Positions 13,355 through 24,090 of a stretch of DNA of 64,000 nucleotides are shown piece after piece. The stretch's first letter is position 1. Every line of letters begins with the position of its first letter. Below the pieces are notes generated by a model, which saw only the letters and a list, made by a program, of their open reading frames with translations, was not told the DNA's origin and searched no databases. Both the position numbers and the translations under genes were made by a program. Source of the DNA: Pogonophryne albipinna (Eukaryota; Chordata; Actinopteri; Perciformes; Artedidraconidae); assembly GCA_028583405.1 (NCBI GenBank), contig CM053243.1, forward strand, positions 27,804,116 to 27,868,115. The letters are read 5' to 3'.

Positions 13355-14244
13355 TAGTGATGGCAAAATGAAGCTTTGAATGAAGCATCGAACCACTTGG
13401 ACAATTGTTTCGGAAATAGGTTCATTTCTCGAAGATTCAGTTACAGCGACCTCTCCTGGTGAAGTGCAAGGCTGCAGTGGGTTTAACGTATCTTTGCGTT
13501 GAAAAATATTCGATGCACACACACGAAGACTGAATATCATGTTCTATTTGCAATTAAAGATTGATAATTGTGTGTATTGGGTTATTGAGAAGAGACTAGA
13601 GAGTACTGGACATTTTTTTGGGAGGAGAGGGCTTTTTATCAGTTATTAAAATATTAAAGTTGAAATGCAATGATTAAAATTACATCCATTCCGGGCTTTG
13701 AACCAGCTGTGCGGAGGACATCGCCGCATTCGGGCCGACGGCTCTACCCACTGGGCTATCTATTCCTTAAAATATTGAACTGTTTTTATATTACTGATTA
13801 CCGAAGTGTTTCCCGAGCCAGAACGACCAATCTTTCTTCCTGGCTTGCTCTATAATGATACTACAATTAAAATGCAATGCCAACAACAACTCAACAGCAA
13901 CAACGCAAACTACGACAACAACCCACATATTGCACATTGTTTAGAGCGGTCATAAAGTGTTGAAGCGCTCAAATTCGAAACTGTTTCAACCTGTCACCTG
14001 TCAGAATCGAGACGAGGCAGTGCATTGAATCGCGTGATTGGACCGCGAACCAGTCAAGTGATTCATTCAGGAAATTAACCAGTTGCTGGTTCGGACGTCA
14101 TATGTCACGTGATTTGAAGCAATTGCTGCTTCTGACGTCATATGTTACGTGATTTGAAGCAAACTTCGAAGCACTGCTTCTATGGAATAGGAAGTCCAGG
14201 GTTGAAGCTCCGTTCGAAGCTTCAGTGTCAAACTGCCATCACTA
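13355..14244. mobile_element. hAT MITE with exact 8-bp TSD
   Basis: The ends are TAGTGATGGCA and TGCCATCACTA. The duplication CTGCCTGC is present on both sides (13,347-13,354 and 14,245-14,252). Subterminal GAAGCTTYGAA motifs occur near both ends. There is no transposase. It lies within the solo LTR and is therefore younger than the LTR. Confidence 0.85.
13691..13760 (-). repeat. tRNA-like segment inside the hAT MITE
   Basis: Read on the minus strand it has an A-box-like TAGCCCAGTGGG (complement of 13,747-13,758) and a B-box-like GGTTCAAAGCC (complement of 13,693-13,703) at roughly tRNA spacing. I could not fold a clean acceptor or anticodon stem, so it is more likely a decayed tRNA pseudogene or tRNA-derived SINE head than a working tRNA. 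Confidence 0.35.
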
Positions 14245-14362
14245 CTGCCTGCTTCACTCAACCCTAACAAGTCATGCACATACAAGAACTATTTATGGGC
14301 CTGTGTCAGAAAGGTGATCACTGTTGGCTGAACCAACACAGCATGTGTATATACACAGCCTG

Positions 14363-14756
14363 AGGCTGCATTCACACCAAATCAGCCGTTGCAGCGATTA
14401 GAGCAGGTTTGTGCTGCGGTGTGCAGTGTCACTTAAAAAATGCCCCATTTACCCCAGGCAACTCCACGTCGATTCATGTCTCTGTAGTCCCTCGTGGCAG
14501 CATACGGCTCTGGATCGCCGGTTACGTGATTGGCAACCACAGTGTGACAACGGCAGTTTCTCCAAAAGTCGAGTATCTTTCAACAGTTTACTGCATGCCC
14601 ATGTGTTGTTGGTTTTATTTGGTATGCCCTGTGGTCCCCAACACCACAACCCAAACACACTGCCCATGTGTGGGCAGTGTGTGGGCAGTGACTCACACTG
14701 TGTGGGCAGTGTGAGTCTGGTGTTTTCGCCACATGTGATTTGGTGTGAATGCTGCC
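14363..14756. mobile_element. MITE with 21-bp terminal inverted repeats
   Basis: The left end AGGCTGCATTCACACCAAATC and the complement of the right end differ at one of 21 positions. A short TGTGGGCAG tandem repeat lies at about 14,665-14,715. The overlapping ORFs here are internal to the MITE and are not genes. I could not define a target duplication, so the superfamily (PIF/Harbinger or hAT) is open. Confidence 0.65.
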
Positions 14757-17700
14757 TTACCCAGTCATAAATACATCAAATAACTAAGATAATTTTTCGA
14801 ACATACATCCTGAAATGTCCCTATAGGCTTCCTTCTGGTGGGGGGTGGTGGAGGCAGGCTTAGCACTTAGTGAATATTCAGTGAGACATCTTGAGTGTCA
14901 GCTCAGCAGGTGGGGAAAGGGTGAAGTGCTGTGCAGTATGTAAACCTGCTTTGCTTTAGCTTGCAAAGAAAGTCAAAGGTTTCAGTTATTGCACTGTTTC
15001 TCTGTGGAAGTTTGTTTGTTGTACATGCTGTATCATTATACACAACCTTACACTCCCCAATATACTGCAAGTCTATCGACAAGTGGGTCTTGAAAATCTC
15101 ACATACATCATTACCCAGTTATTATCTGATTACGCTGTGTTGACATAAACAGTTTTTACTCAGGGTTACGTAATTATATGATACCCACATTTCCTCTCCT
15201 CTCCTTTTTTCCTCAACTTCCTTTGGCAAACATTAGCCCATATGGCTCATGGCATTAAGCTCATGTTTGTAGAAAAACAACTGCATGAGAAAGCACCGCT
15301 GGATCTATTGTCTTTGTTGTTTTGTTCAGGAAAAACCACACAAAATGTGAGATAACACAGCCAGTGCTTCTCATATACACATTTTGTCTGCCTATACGTT
15401 TATTTTTAAACATTTTACTTTTGCTATGTTTGATCTCCATTATAGCAATGTCCAGTTGATTGTTAAACGATGCAACCAAACATTTACCTTAATCCCAAAA
15501 CAACAGAGAGGAAACTATGAGGGAGTAACAGGGTTGACCGTATACATTTTATTTACTTTACAATCAACAAATAAATAAATGTGTTGGCACATGCTTCTTT
15601 GCCATATAAATGTTTGTGACAAATGTGGTATGCTCATGAAAAGTGTAAGACATTTGAAAAACCTGCACAATGCACAAAATCCGGTGGAATACAAAAGCCC
15701 TGTAATAATTGTTACCTCATTAAAATAATCCTAACCATTTTATTTAAGTTAATTACCGAATACAGTAGTTGTATTGGATTATATTGCTGAGTACAGTGTT
15801 TATAATTTGCTTGATTCTTTGAGCCAACAACAAATAAATGTTAGATGGATATATTCTTTTAAATCTGTAGTGTACCCTATTTTAAACATTAGACAGGGGA
15901 GCGAGTCACCGTTGTTGGAGACTGTAAAGGTATGACCTTTCAGTTTCTTAGATTTGTGTTTTTGAGAACGTTGCTATATTTCTGGTCTGAGCTTGTTATT
16001 TCTTTAAAACATTAAATAAACAAATTAACTATAAATTGAAGGCTTACATAAACCATTCACATTTGCATGTGAAAGTGAAAATGTAACACCTTAAGGTTAT
16101 ATTATTGAAGTCGCTTTTATTAAAACAAATGTGCAGGTGCACTGGATCTGCCCGGTCCCACATCTTGGAAAACAAATTCCACTCAAACTGCCCCCAAGTA
16201 AACTTAACTTTGCACAACAAGCTCATGTTGCCTCTTTGCATCCATCATACATCCAAGATTGATGGAGACTCCACTCACACCTGTTCACAGTTTCTGACTA
16301 AAAATAAGAATAGGAAAGCCAAGCAGAATGAGACTATGTTTGATCACAAATCCTGATTTCAGGGCTATACCAACTTTTGCACATTTTTCTTTTTCACTGC
16401 ACTATTTCTGGACTATGTTTGTCCTGAATTTATTTGGTGGAGGAGACTGGCTGTCGTTACATCCTGTACTTCCTAATTTTAAAGTTCTATTAAAAACGTA
16501 TCTGAATTAAATCAGAATAAAATCAATAAAGTATTTAGTTCTATTGTCTGCATGGCCTGTCTGTAATGTGGTGTGTGGAGATATGAATGTGCAATGAAAA
16601 ATAAAGACACCTTTATGTTGTACTTGACACTATCATGGTGTTAATAGCTGCTGCTGCTCTTTACAGTATGTGTTTACATAGTTGATATTTTTCCTATACA
16701 TATGGGACTTTATGTACATACAAAATTAATGCTGTAGCCATAGAAAATGGCCGCTCCAAAAAGGGATGACCTACTTCCCACATTTAGCCCCAAAGGAGCT
16801 GTCTTTGGAGAAACATGAGAGAGGGATGTTTAGCCAACAGGGCTGCACTTTTAAGCCTCAGCTGAAAATAGGTTTTAATCATAAGCCGGTTCTGTTTCCT
16901 TTTTTTCCCTCTTACAGTTCATCCAGACAATCAGAAGACATTTGATAGCTGAAGTTTTGTGTCACTTAAAATACAACCAGAGGGAGGTGGTTTATTGGGA
17001 ATTTCAAATAAACATAATTGTATTAATAGAACAATTATAACTTGTCAAGACATATCTTCAGTTACTAGTTTAAGGCAACACAAATGTTATCTCCAGTTGG
17101 GATAATCTTTTAAAGGGTGCAAAAATAAAACAGACTCTTTAGAAATGGGGCACACCAAGCTTTACATTAATGGTTTTCTTTTTTCAACATTAAACTGGAA
17201 AAGCTTTACAAGCCCCAACAAAGAGAAACAAAGAGAAAACCATTATCTAAATCATAGCCCCAAAAAACAGTTTTTATCTTAATGTTACTTAAATGGATGG
17301 GAGTCTCTGAATCTGACACAGCACACTGTGCAGTATTACCTCAGGTATAGTGAGTCAGCTCTGAACATTTGGTGCTGGGCTGTGTGTAAACTGGATATAT
17401 TATACATGAGATATTCTCCTTATGAAGATGTTTTAAAGACCTCCACATTCATAAATATATTCTATATCAGCAAAGTGGGACCAAGACACTAAGAATTATG
17501 TAAAATAAAAAAGATGTCCTGTATAGGGAAATTATGAATGAATGTGCAAACATTTCAGGTTATGTGGACATCCCACAGTACAAAATAAAAGGGAGGGTAT
17601 TATTCGTAAGTTACTGCACAAAACATTTACAAATCTACTTAATAAATGAAAAAGGTTTAAACTATAAGGATACATGAGCATTCTCTGGTAAACACTATTT

Positions 17701-19481
17701 ACAGTTATTCATTGTTTTTAAAGTCAAAATATTTCAAACATATTTTATGACTATCCACGGTTTTAATAAATAAATATAGCAGCTTTGGGCTGTACACTCC
17801 AAACTTATAAGGACACCAGTTTAAAAATAAAAAGGTGATCAATCATTCATAAATGTGCTGCAGAGTAAGTGTACTTTTCAGGTGCTTTTCATGTATATTC
17901 CTTACTGTAATTCACATTTGAACCCCATCGAGAACAAAAAGCTCATCCCTAGCTCTCCAGCTCCAGTTCAAACCGGAGAGACGTGATGTAAGGAATACAT
18001 ATTTATTGTTACACGTCATATGAATGAAATGATTGCCATGATAATACAACAGGACAATGGAATGGTGTTTGGCGATTAGGCCCCGGTTTGCAGGATAATC
18101 ATTCAGGAGGGAAAGAACCGCTCCGATGAAATCCCCGGGGTCTGGACACTGGTGGTGGTGATAAGTAGGTGGGACCGGTCTGAAGAAGGAAGGTTTAGCT
18201 TTGTCCTGGAGGAGACGGGAGGCGAGAGGGGTGGAGGCGGGTTGCGTGTGGTCAAATGAAATGACAACTGACAGGGAGGAAGAGCAGGCATTTAAGGAAT
18301 TTAGCATTTAGTGACACCCTCATATTTAGTGAGGGGGGAGGGAGCAATAGAGTGACATGTAAGTGACTCATTGTTAGGTCTTCCTGATTGAACTTACGCT
18401 AAAGCTTTCATTTCTCTGCTCTTCCTTTTTAAGCTGCCATGAGCAAGGCTGGATTTTTAACCTAAACTCCTGCAGGCTATGTTTCAGCTTTATACTCCAG
18501 CCTGTGCTCTTGAACGTTTGAACATTTAGCACTTCCTTCCCTGAGGCAAGATGGCCGTCAAACCCAAATAATCCTCATACAACCCTTTCTAAATTAAATT
18601 TGTTTCTCACAGATCCTGCTCTTCACCTGCCTGTCACACAGATTCAATGTGATAAAATGGTCTTTGTCACCTTCGGGTAACACAACCAGTTTTGTTGTTG
18701 GTTTTTCCAAACATGATTGATCTGCTTACGTCTATAGTGATAAATGTTAAACAAAATACAAGTATAGTGAATTTGGTGAGAAAGCTTCAAGTTTGACAAA
18801 CACATATTATCTCTAGTTCAGTGTATCCTCTGGATTGCAGTGTTTTCAGATATTTAATATAGATCATCCCCTGACATACCTAACTGATTTTGGGCTTGTA
18901 AGTATTGCATTAATATGCAATTAAGTTGGAAGTGATGAAGCTCGTAGGAGGAATAATTCCTGTGGGAAACCCCATTGGCTAAAACTGGGCTGCAGCTTGA
19001 TATTTGGAACGTGGTCTCATATGTTTGTGATCCCATGTGAGAAAAAGAGCTCAGATGCCAACTGAACACTTAGGTGCATAGGTGTGAGGCGGCACAGGTG
19101 TTAACACACATTCACAGGAGAACTAAACAAGAGCTAATCACTATGTAGTCATAAACATTTAAAACAGAATGCACATGAATAAAAAAAACATGTTTTTTTA
19201 AGCCCATTTCTCTTGTGCACATGCATTCTGTTTTGTATCTGAAAACCTGTTTTTTAAAGTTTCAGGCTCGAAAATGACATTCCCAGAACAAATGACCATA
19301 TCTTCCCTTCTAAAAGGGTTGCATTAATAATCTTTTTTCTCAAAGTAATGATAAACTTGTGAGTTGGATGTAGAGAAGTCTGAATCTATATAGATGTTTT
19401 TTATTTTAAAGAAAATTCAGATTGAACATGGTAAAAAACTGTAAATTATAGTGTCCGTCCAAAAGATATTTTGTACTTATA
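14757..19481. other. Intergenic, no gene seen
   Basis: This long stretch has no supportable gene. A GC-richer island at about 18,080-18,260 carries a 131-codon minus-strand ORF (17,912-18,307) without a recognisable domain. A weak LINE-tail-like reading occurs near 16,440-16,505. Otherwise it is AT-rich sequence. Confidence 0.55.
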
Positions 19482-19489
19482 GTGAAAAC

Positions 19490-20713
19490 CAGGGGCGGAC
19501 TGGCCATCTGTAGAATCTGGAGAACCACAGAACGGCCGGTCCTCAAGGGCCGTTGACGGCTGGCCGGCCCTTTAAAAAAAAATTGTTTAACGTCATCATT
19601 TAAGTTGCGCTGACGGCCGACAGAGGGCGACAGCGGCCGCTAATGCAGTTGTGTGGTTCTTATCTGTCAAATAATCACACACGAAGAAGAAAAAAGACCG
19701 GCCACACGAAGAGAAGGTATTAGACGCCGCGGCAGACAGGGAGAATGAAAAAAACATGGATACAAATTAAAGAAAACGAAAAGAAAAAGGTGGGGCCGAG
19801 AAGGCAAGAGAAAAAAAGGTGAAGTCACTCGCAGGTGAAGCATATAAATGTCGCAAATTGACAGACCTTTTTGGCAGCAGCGCTGCTACAAGCACTATCA
19901 GCAGCAGCTTAGAACAAGTGCAAGATGATGAAGAGAATGATGTGGGCGCGAGTTCAGATATACAGCCAGCCTCCTGCGTTCATGATGAGGGACAAAGTTT
20001 AGCTGGTGGAAGAACCAGCTCAACTGGCACATACAAGTGCAGGGCAAGAGGTGGGTGAGAATTATCCCTTGAACTCAGTGGCGTTTGCTCTCGGAGGCCA
20101 AGGGAAGCCAGGCTTCCCCTGTTTTTTTGGATTGTAGTCATAATTTTAATAAATAAATAAAAACACTTCGTTTAGTTTCGGTAATTATTCTGCCGGCCCA
20201 TCTCTCCCCCATTCTCATTGAGTATTTTACAAAGAGTGAAACAGCGCCCCTCTAGATGTTATGGTAAAACAGTAGATTGCACTCTGTTGCGCAAGGAGGC
20301 TAGCCGAAATTGGCTTCCCTTGGTGAAAAAAAATCGAGGGATTGACCAATCAGATGAGGCTCACGTCATGCCTCACAATCCAATCAAATCGCATCAACTT
20401 CAGTTCGTACTGTAACTGTCATCACTGCCCTTAAAAAGTAGCAAGCAACTGAAGCAAGTGCAATTATGGAGGGTGGAGATTTGGATTATTTCATCAAAAA
20501 TAATTTTACTAAACTTTCCGCTACAGGCAGCAACTAAAAATGAAATCTGATGACAGACCAATGCCCAAACTGGAGCTGTGTACAGAGAGGGAAAAAGGAG
20601 CGAATCGGACGTAAAACTTTAAATAATAAACAGCGGATTTCTAACATTTCACATTTCATGTGGCCGGACTGGGTCAGTTTCCAGGGCTGAATTTTAGTCC
20701 CAGTCCGCCCCTG
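19490..20713 (+). mobile_element. Non-autonomous hAT element with exact 8-bp TSD
   Basis: The ends are CAGGGGCGGACTGG and CCAGTCCGCCCCTG. GTGAAAAC is duplicated at 19,482-19,489 and 20,714-20,721. The element holds the remains of a hAT protein N-terminus (19,819-20,058). A second hAT-like left end, CAGTGGCGTTTGC, near 20,078 suggests a nested and truncated element. Another short ORF starts at about 20,466. Confidence 0.85.
19819..20058 (+). pseudogene. hAT transposase N-terminal relic
   Basis: The reading frame contains AYKCRKLTDLFG followed by a Ser- and acid-rich linker, which resembles the N-terminal leader of ZMYM1/hAT-type transposases ahead of their zinc finger. The frame has no ATG of its own. 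An in-frame ATG at 19,756 is followed by a stop after four codons, so the original start is cut off. The rest of the transposase is missing. Confidence 0.4.
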
Positions 20714-20721
20714 GTGAAAAC

Positions 20722-21173
20722 TAACCTTGGATGATGGGTTAGTAGACTAAAAGCTTTAGTAATCCAAAGTACAACATATAATAAGTACCCTGTATCAAGA
20801 TTGATGCAAAACAAGTGATATTTGACCTGTTTAGACAGATTTAGCAAAAAAAACCTCTTCTGGGGCCATTTGGGTGGATTTTCCATATCTCTGGCCCCCC
20901 TTGTTCGATTTTGACATGTGACATCTCTTCCTGACCGCAAGAGCCAATAGAATAGAAGGGAAATCGTCCCGCACACACTCATGTTAAAAAAAGGTGGTTT
21001 CTCTTCGCATGCAATCTTGCTTCAGAGTGTAGGAATATCCCTGCTCTGATATTTGAAAACGGAATTGCAGTTTTATTGCTTAAATAGATTATCAGAACAT
21101 TTCAAAGGGGACACAGTCACATTGGATATTAACCTATGGATTAACTACAGCATCGTTTTTATCGTTTTAATGC
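20722..21173. other. Intergenic, no gene seen
   Basis: Sequence between two hAT elements. The minus-strand ORF extending from the hAT end is chance. Confidence 0.6.
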
Positions 21174-21181
21174 CATTGAAG

Positions 21182-23049
21182 TAGGGCTGGGCGATTTCTT
21201 CGGTTTTAACGATTAATTTGCATTTTTACTTTCCTACGGTTTGTGAAATGGCTGAACCGAAAAATCGCGATTTAAAAACATTTCTAGACTCCGCAGATTT
21301 GTTTTTGCTTTAAGGGAGTCCGTAGAGGCTTAGGCTACTCTCTCTCACTTTCCAGAACGCGCACAAAACTCAGCCACATTGCCTGTGACTACCCGATTTG
21401 CAGCTCTGTGTACACATATATCACTTAAATTATTCAATACATCCTTTGTAGTAAAGTAAAAATTACATGTTTAATATAAATGATTTGCTGTGGCCAATTG
21501 TTTTCATTGCATTTACAGACCCATGTAACTCTCTGATACCACCCAATGAATGCATTGACTTGCTTGTAGAACCACGCTACACAAAACAGATAGCAACACC
21601 TATAAAAACTATTTTAAAAAAGGGGCTACTGTATCGACCTATATAAAGTATATAAATATATATATTTTTTCAAAATACCAAAAAGATCCTGCATTTTAGC
21701 CATGCCTCATTTCGCTCCATTTGCTTTTTCCAGCGCTGTTTTTACAGGGGGCTGATTCTGTGAGCTGCAGCTGACCACGCCCCCCTGCAGGAGAGGGGAG
21801 CGTGCTCTGAGATCAGCTGCTGGGCTGTCAGAAGAGGGGGACAAAAAGAGATCTCCCTCCTCCGTGTTTTATTCTTACAGAAGTAAGAAGAGAAGTAATG
21901 GGGCAGAAACCCTCATTTTTACGCAGCGGTCCAGACATAGACATCAAACGGCGACACATATTCAGTTGGCAGTTACTTTGACATTAGGGCAGGGATATCT
22001 AGATACTTTCCAAGGTTTGACATAATGAATTGTGCTACTTTTAAAGCAAGCAACGATGTTTTCAAATCTGTAATCAAAAAGCTCCTCAAAAACACGATCG
22101 AAGCAGTTCTTGCCATTGCTACGTTAGTTCAAACAGTAACAACGGACTACTTTTCTTAGCGGATGCATGTCAATTTAAATCAATACATAAAACTATTTTT
22201 AAATCAATAAAATCATGTTCTAAATCCATAAAAGCATTTCACTTAATATTGGGAGTCATGTCGTTACTTTGTTGAGAATGTGGCCATGTGTAATAAGCGG
22301 GATAATGTGCACATTGCATAATGTGCCTTCATGCCGATCTAGATCCCTCCGCAAAGAAAACAAAAAAACGGCTCCCGTCGTTCACTTAAAAGAGCCGGCT
22401 CTTTGAGCCGGCTCGTTCGCGACCGACACATCACTACTGACAGTGTCGTCTACCTCCCAGTCAGAGCAGGACTAAATTGAAGCTGAGCTGTCATCCTATT
22501 TGTTGTCGTCTGAGACAGACCCTGATACAGACCCACTGCAGTGGTGGAAGCTACATGAAGCTAACTTCCCAAGACTGAGTAATCTGGCCAATAAATATCT
22601 CTCCATTCCTGCCACAAGTGCCCCTTCGGAGAGGGTTTTCAGTATGGGGGTAACATTAACATGCCAAAGAGCATGCCTCAAGCCAGAGGCAGTAGACAGG
22701 CTTGTCTTCCTCGCGAAAAACCTGTAGACAACTTCCTAGAAAGTTAAAGGGATGTTATTTTGTTTGAGGGTATTTTTTTATTATTTATTTCATTATCATT
22801 ATTAATTATTTGTTGTATTTCATTTTACAAGTTTTTTCAGGGATGGCCTAAAAGAGATTTTTTTTTCAGTTTGATTTAAAAAAAATCTTTGCACATTAAT
22901 GAAAGCCAAGTGCCGTGGTGCGGTTTTTATTTTGCATTGGTCTGGTTTGTTTAGAAAAAAACAGAAAAAAATCGAGGTTTAAATCGAAAATTGTCCATTA
23001 GTTAGAAAAAAATCGAGATTTTATTTTTATGCCAAATAGCCCAGCCCTA
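21182..23049 (+). mobile_element. Deleted hAT element with exact 8-bp TSD
   Basis: The ends are TAGGGCTGGGCGATTT and AAATAGCCCAGCCCTA. CATTGAAG is duplicated at 21,174-21,181 and 23,050-23,057. It keeps only the C-terminal end of a transposase (22,500-22,727). A nested MITE end reading ACATCACTACTG with paired GAGCCGGCTC motifs lies at about 22,375-22,440, directly upstream of the transposase fragment. Confidence 0.85.
22500..22727 (+). pseudogene. hAT (ZBED-like) transposase dimerisation domain, fragment
   Basis: The 75-codon frame reads WWKLHEANFPRLSNLA, then ATSAPSERVFS, then a terminal LVFLAKNL and stop. These are the hallmark blocks of the hAT C-terminal dimerisation domain in Ac/ZBED-type transposases. 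The residues after ERVFS differ from the usual S-x-A-G pattern. The zinc finger and RNase-H-like catalytic core are absent, and no ATG opens the frame, so it is a remnant of the element at 21,182-23,049. Confidence 0.75.
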
Positions 23050-23275
23050 CATTGAAGACCAGTTTTGACCAGACAAAGACCTAGGTAAGCCATGTTAGCG
23101 TTTTAGGCTACCTAGCGCCACATGTTTTGATGTACGTTTTTGTTGATAACGTCGCGAGTTTGTATCTTTCAGTGTTGAGGTGGGCACCGTTAGATTCTGT
23201 GTCTTTACGATCATAAACGATGTGTTGGATGTTGTTGTGGCAGATATCTCTGCTCCGCGCCGATCATATATGAGT

Positions 23276-24090
23276 TTGCTTTAAAAGAAGGGAAACCCAA
23301 AACAACCAGGATAGGGGTTAAACAAGAATCTGCTTTAATGATAAACGGTAAGAATACAAATACACTTCTCCAAAGGGGTAGGCCCACCCCCTGCTCTGGT
23401 CCAAATGCCGGGAGAACCTTTCATCTTGACGGCAGGAGGAAAAAGAGAATGAACTAAATTCAAACCCAGCTTTTATACCCAAAAATCACCGGAGGAGCCG
23501 AGTCAGTCTATCTCATTGGAAGATGCAAAAGATGACTTTTCTTAGCGAATCAGCGCGAGCCAGCCAGGATAATAAACAAGTGTCTCTGAGATGGTAATAA
23601 AATGTATCTGGCGTCCGTTATCTCATTTTCCTGCATAGACTTTCACACACACACTTTCCTGCACATTCCAGAGGCCTGAGCTGTATCCCTTTGTTCACAA
23701 AGATAATACATATTAATACTCTCATATGAATACAAAGTAATCAAACACACACATATACTATTCAAGATATGTTGACTTCCCTGAAACATGACATACTGGA
23801 GATCTTAAGCAGAAGGAACTCTCATCCAACTCTCACCCTGCCATCTATACTTCCCCCACAGGGCAATAAAACCTGTTTACTCCAAGCACCCCAGAATGTT
23901 TGAGCAAGTTTTAGTCCTCACATTTATGAAAGGATAAAACAGAGAAACCAATACAAAACACAAACACAGGTATTGTTTAAACAGTATTCACTTAACTGCT
24001 ACTATTGATAATTTCCAGAGAAACTCAAGGGGCCTCTTTTAATATCTGGAAGTTGCAACAAGACTTTCTGCCATTTCAAATGTAACACAC
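23276..24090 (-). mobile_element. Probable solo LTR on the minus strand
   Basis: Read on the minus strand it has a start near TGTTACATTTG, a GGGTATAAAAG box (complement near 23,472-23,483), a downstream ATTAAA polyadenylation-like signal close to 23,335, and an end near 23,276. This is the order of U3, R and U5 in an LTR. I found no clean 5-bp duplication and no primer-binding site next to it, so the limits are approximate. Confidence 0.45.

Larger units (their letters stand above)
13002..14269 (+). mobile_element. Solo LTR (about 370 bp) interrupted by a hAT MITE
   Basis: The LTR starts TGTCACG and ends ACCCTAACA, so it has TG...CA ends, and it is flanked on both sides by the 5-bp duplication AGTCA (12,997-13,001 and 14,270-14,274). 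Inside are a TATA-like GTATTTAAG near 13,210 and an AATAAA at 13,309-13,314. An 890-bp hAT MITE (13,355-14,244) is inserted near the 3' end. Removing it and one 8-bp duplication leaves about 370 bp. No internal retroelement sequence is present. Confidence 0.8.

Noticed and set aside
14409..14770. Overlapping ORFs of 101, 119 and 72 codons
   Set aside because: They lie within a MITE with clear terminal inverted repeats, on both strands and in several frames.
16405..16530. LINE C-terminal-like reading (FKVLLKTYLN)
   Set aside because: Only about ten residues and no LINE-type 3' tail; too little to call an element.
17912..18307. 131-codon minus-strand ORF in a GC-richer patch
   Set aside because: No recognisable domain, no splice-site or neighbour support, and overlapping ORFs in another frame. 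Length is compatible with chance in GC-richer DNA.
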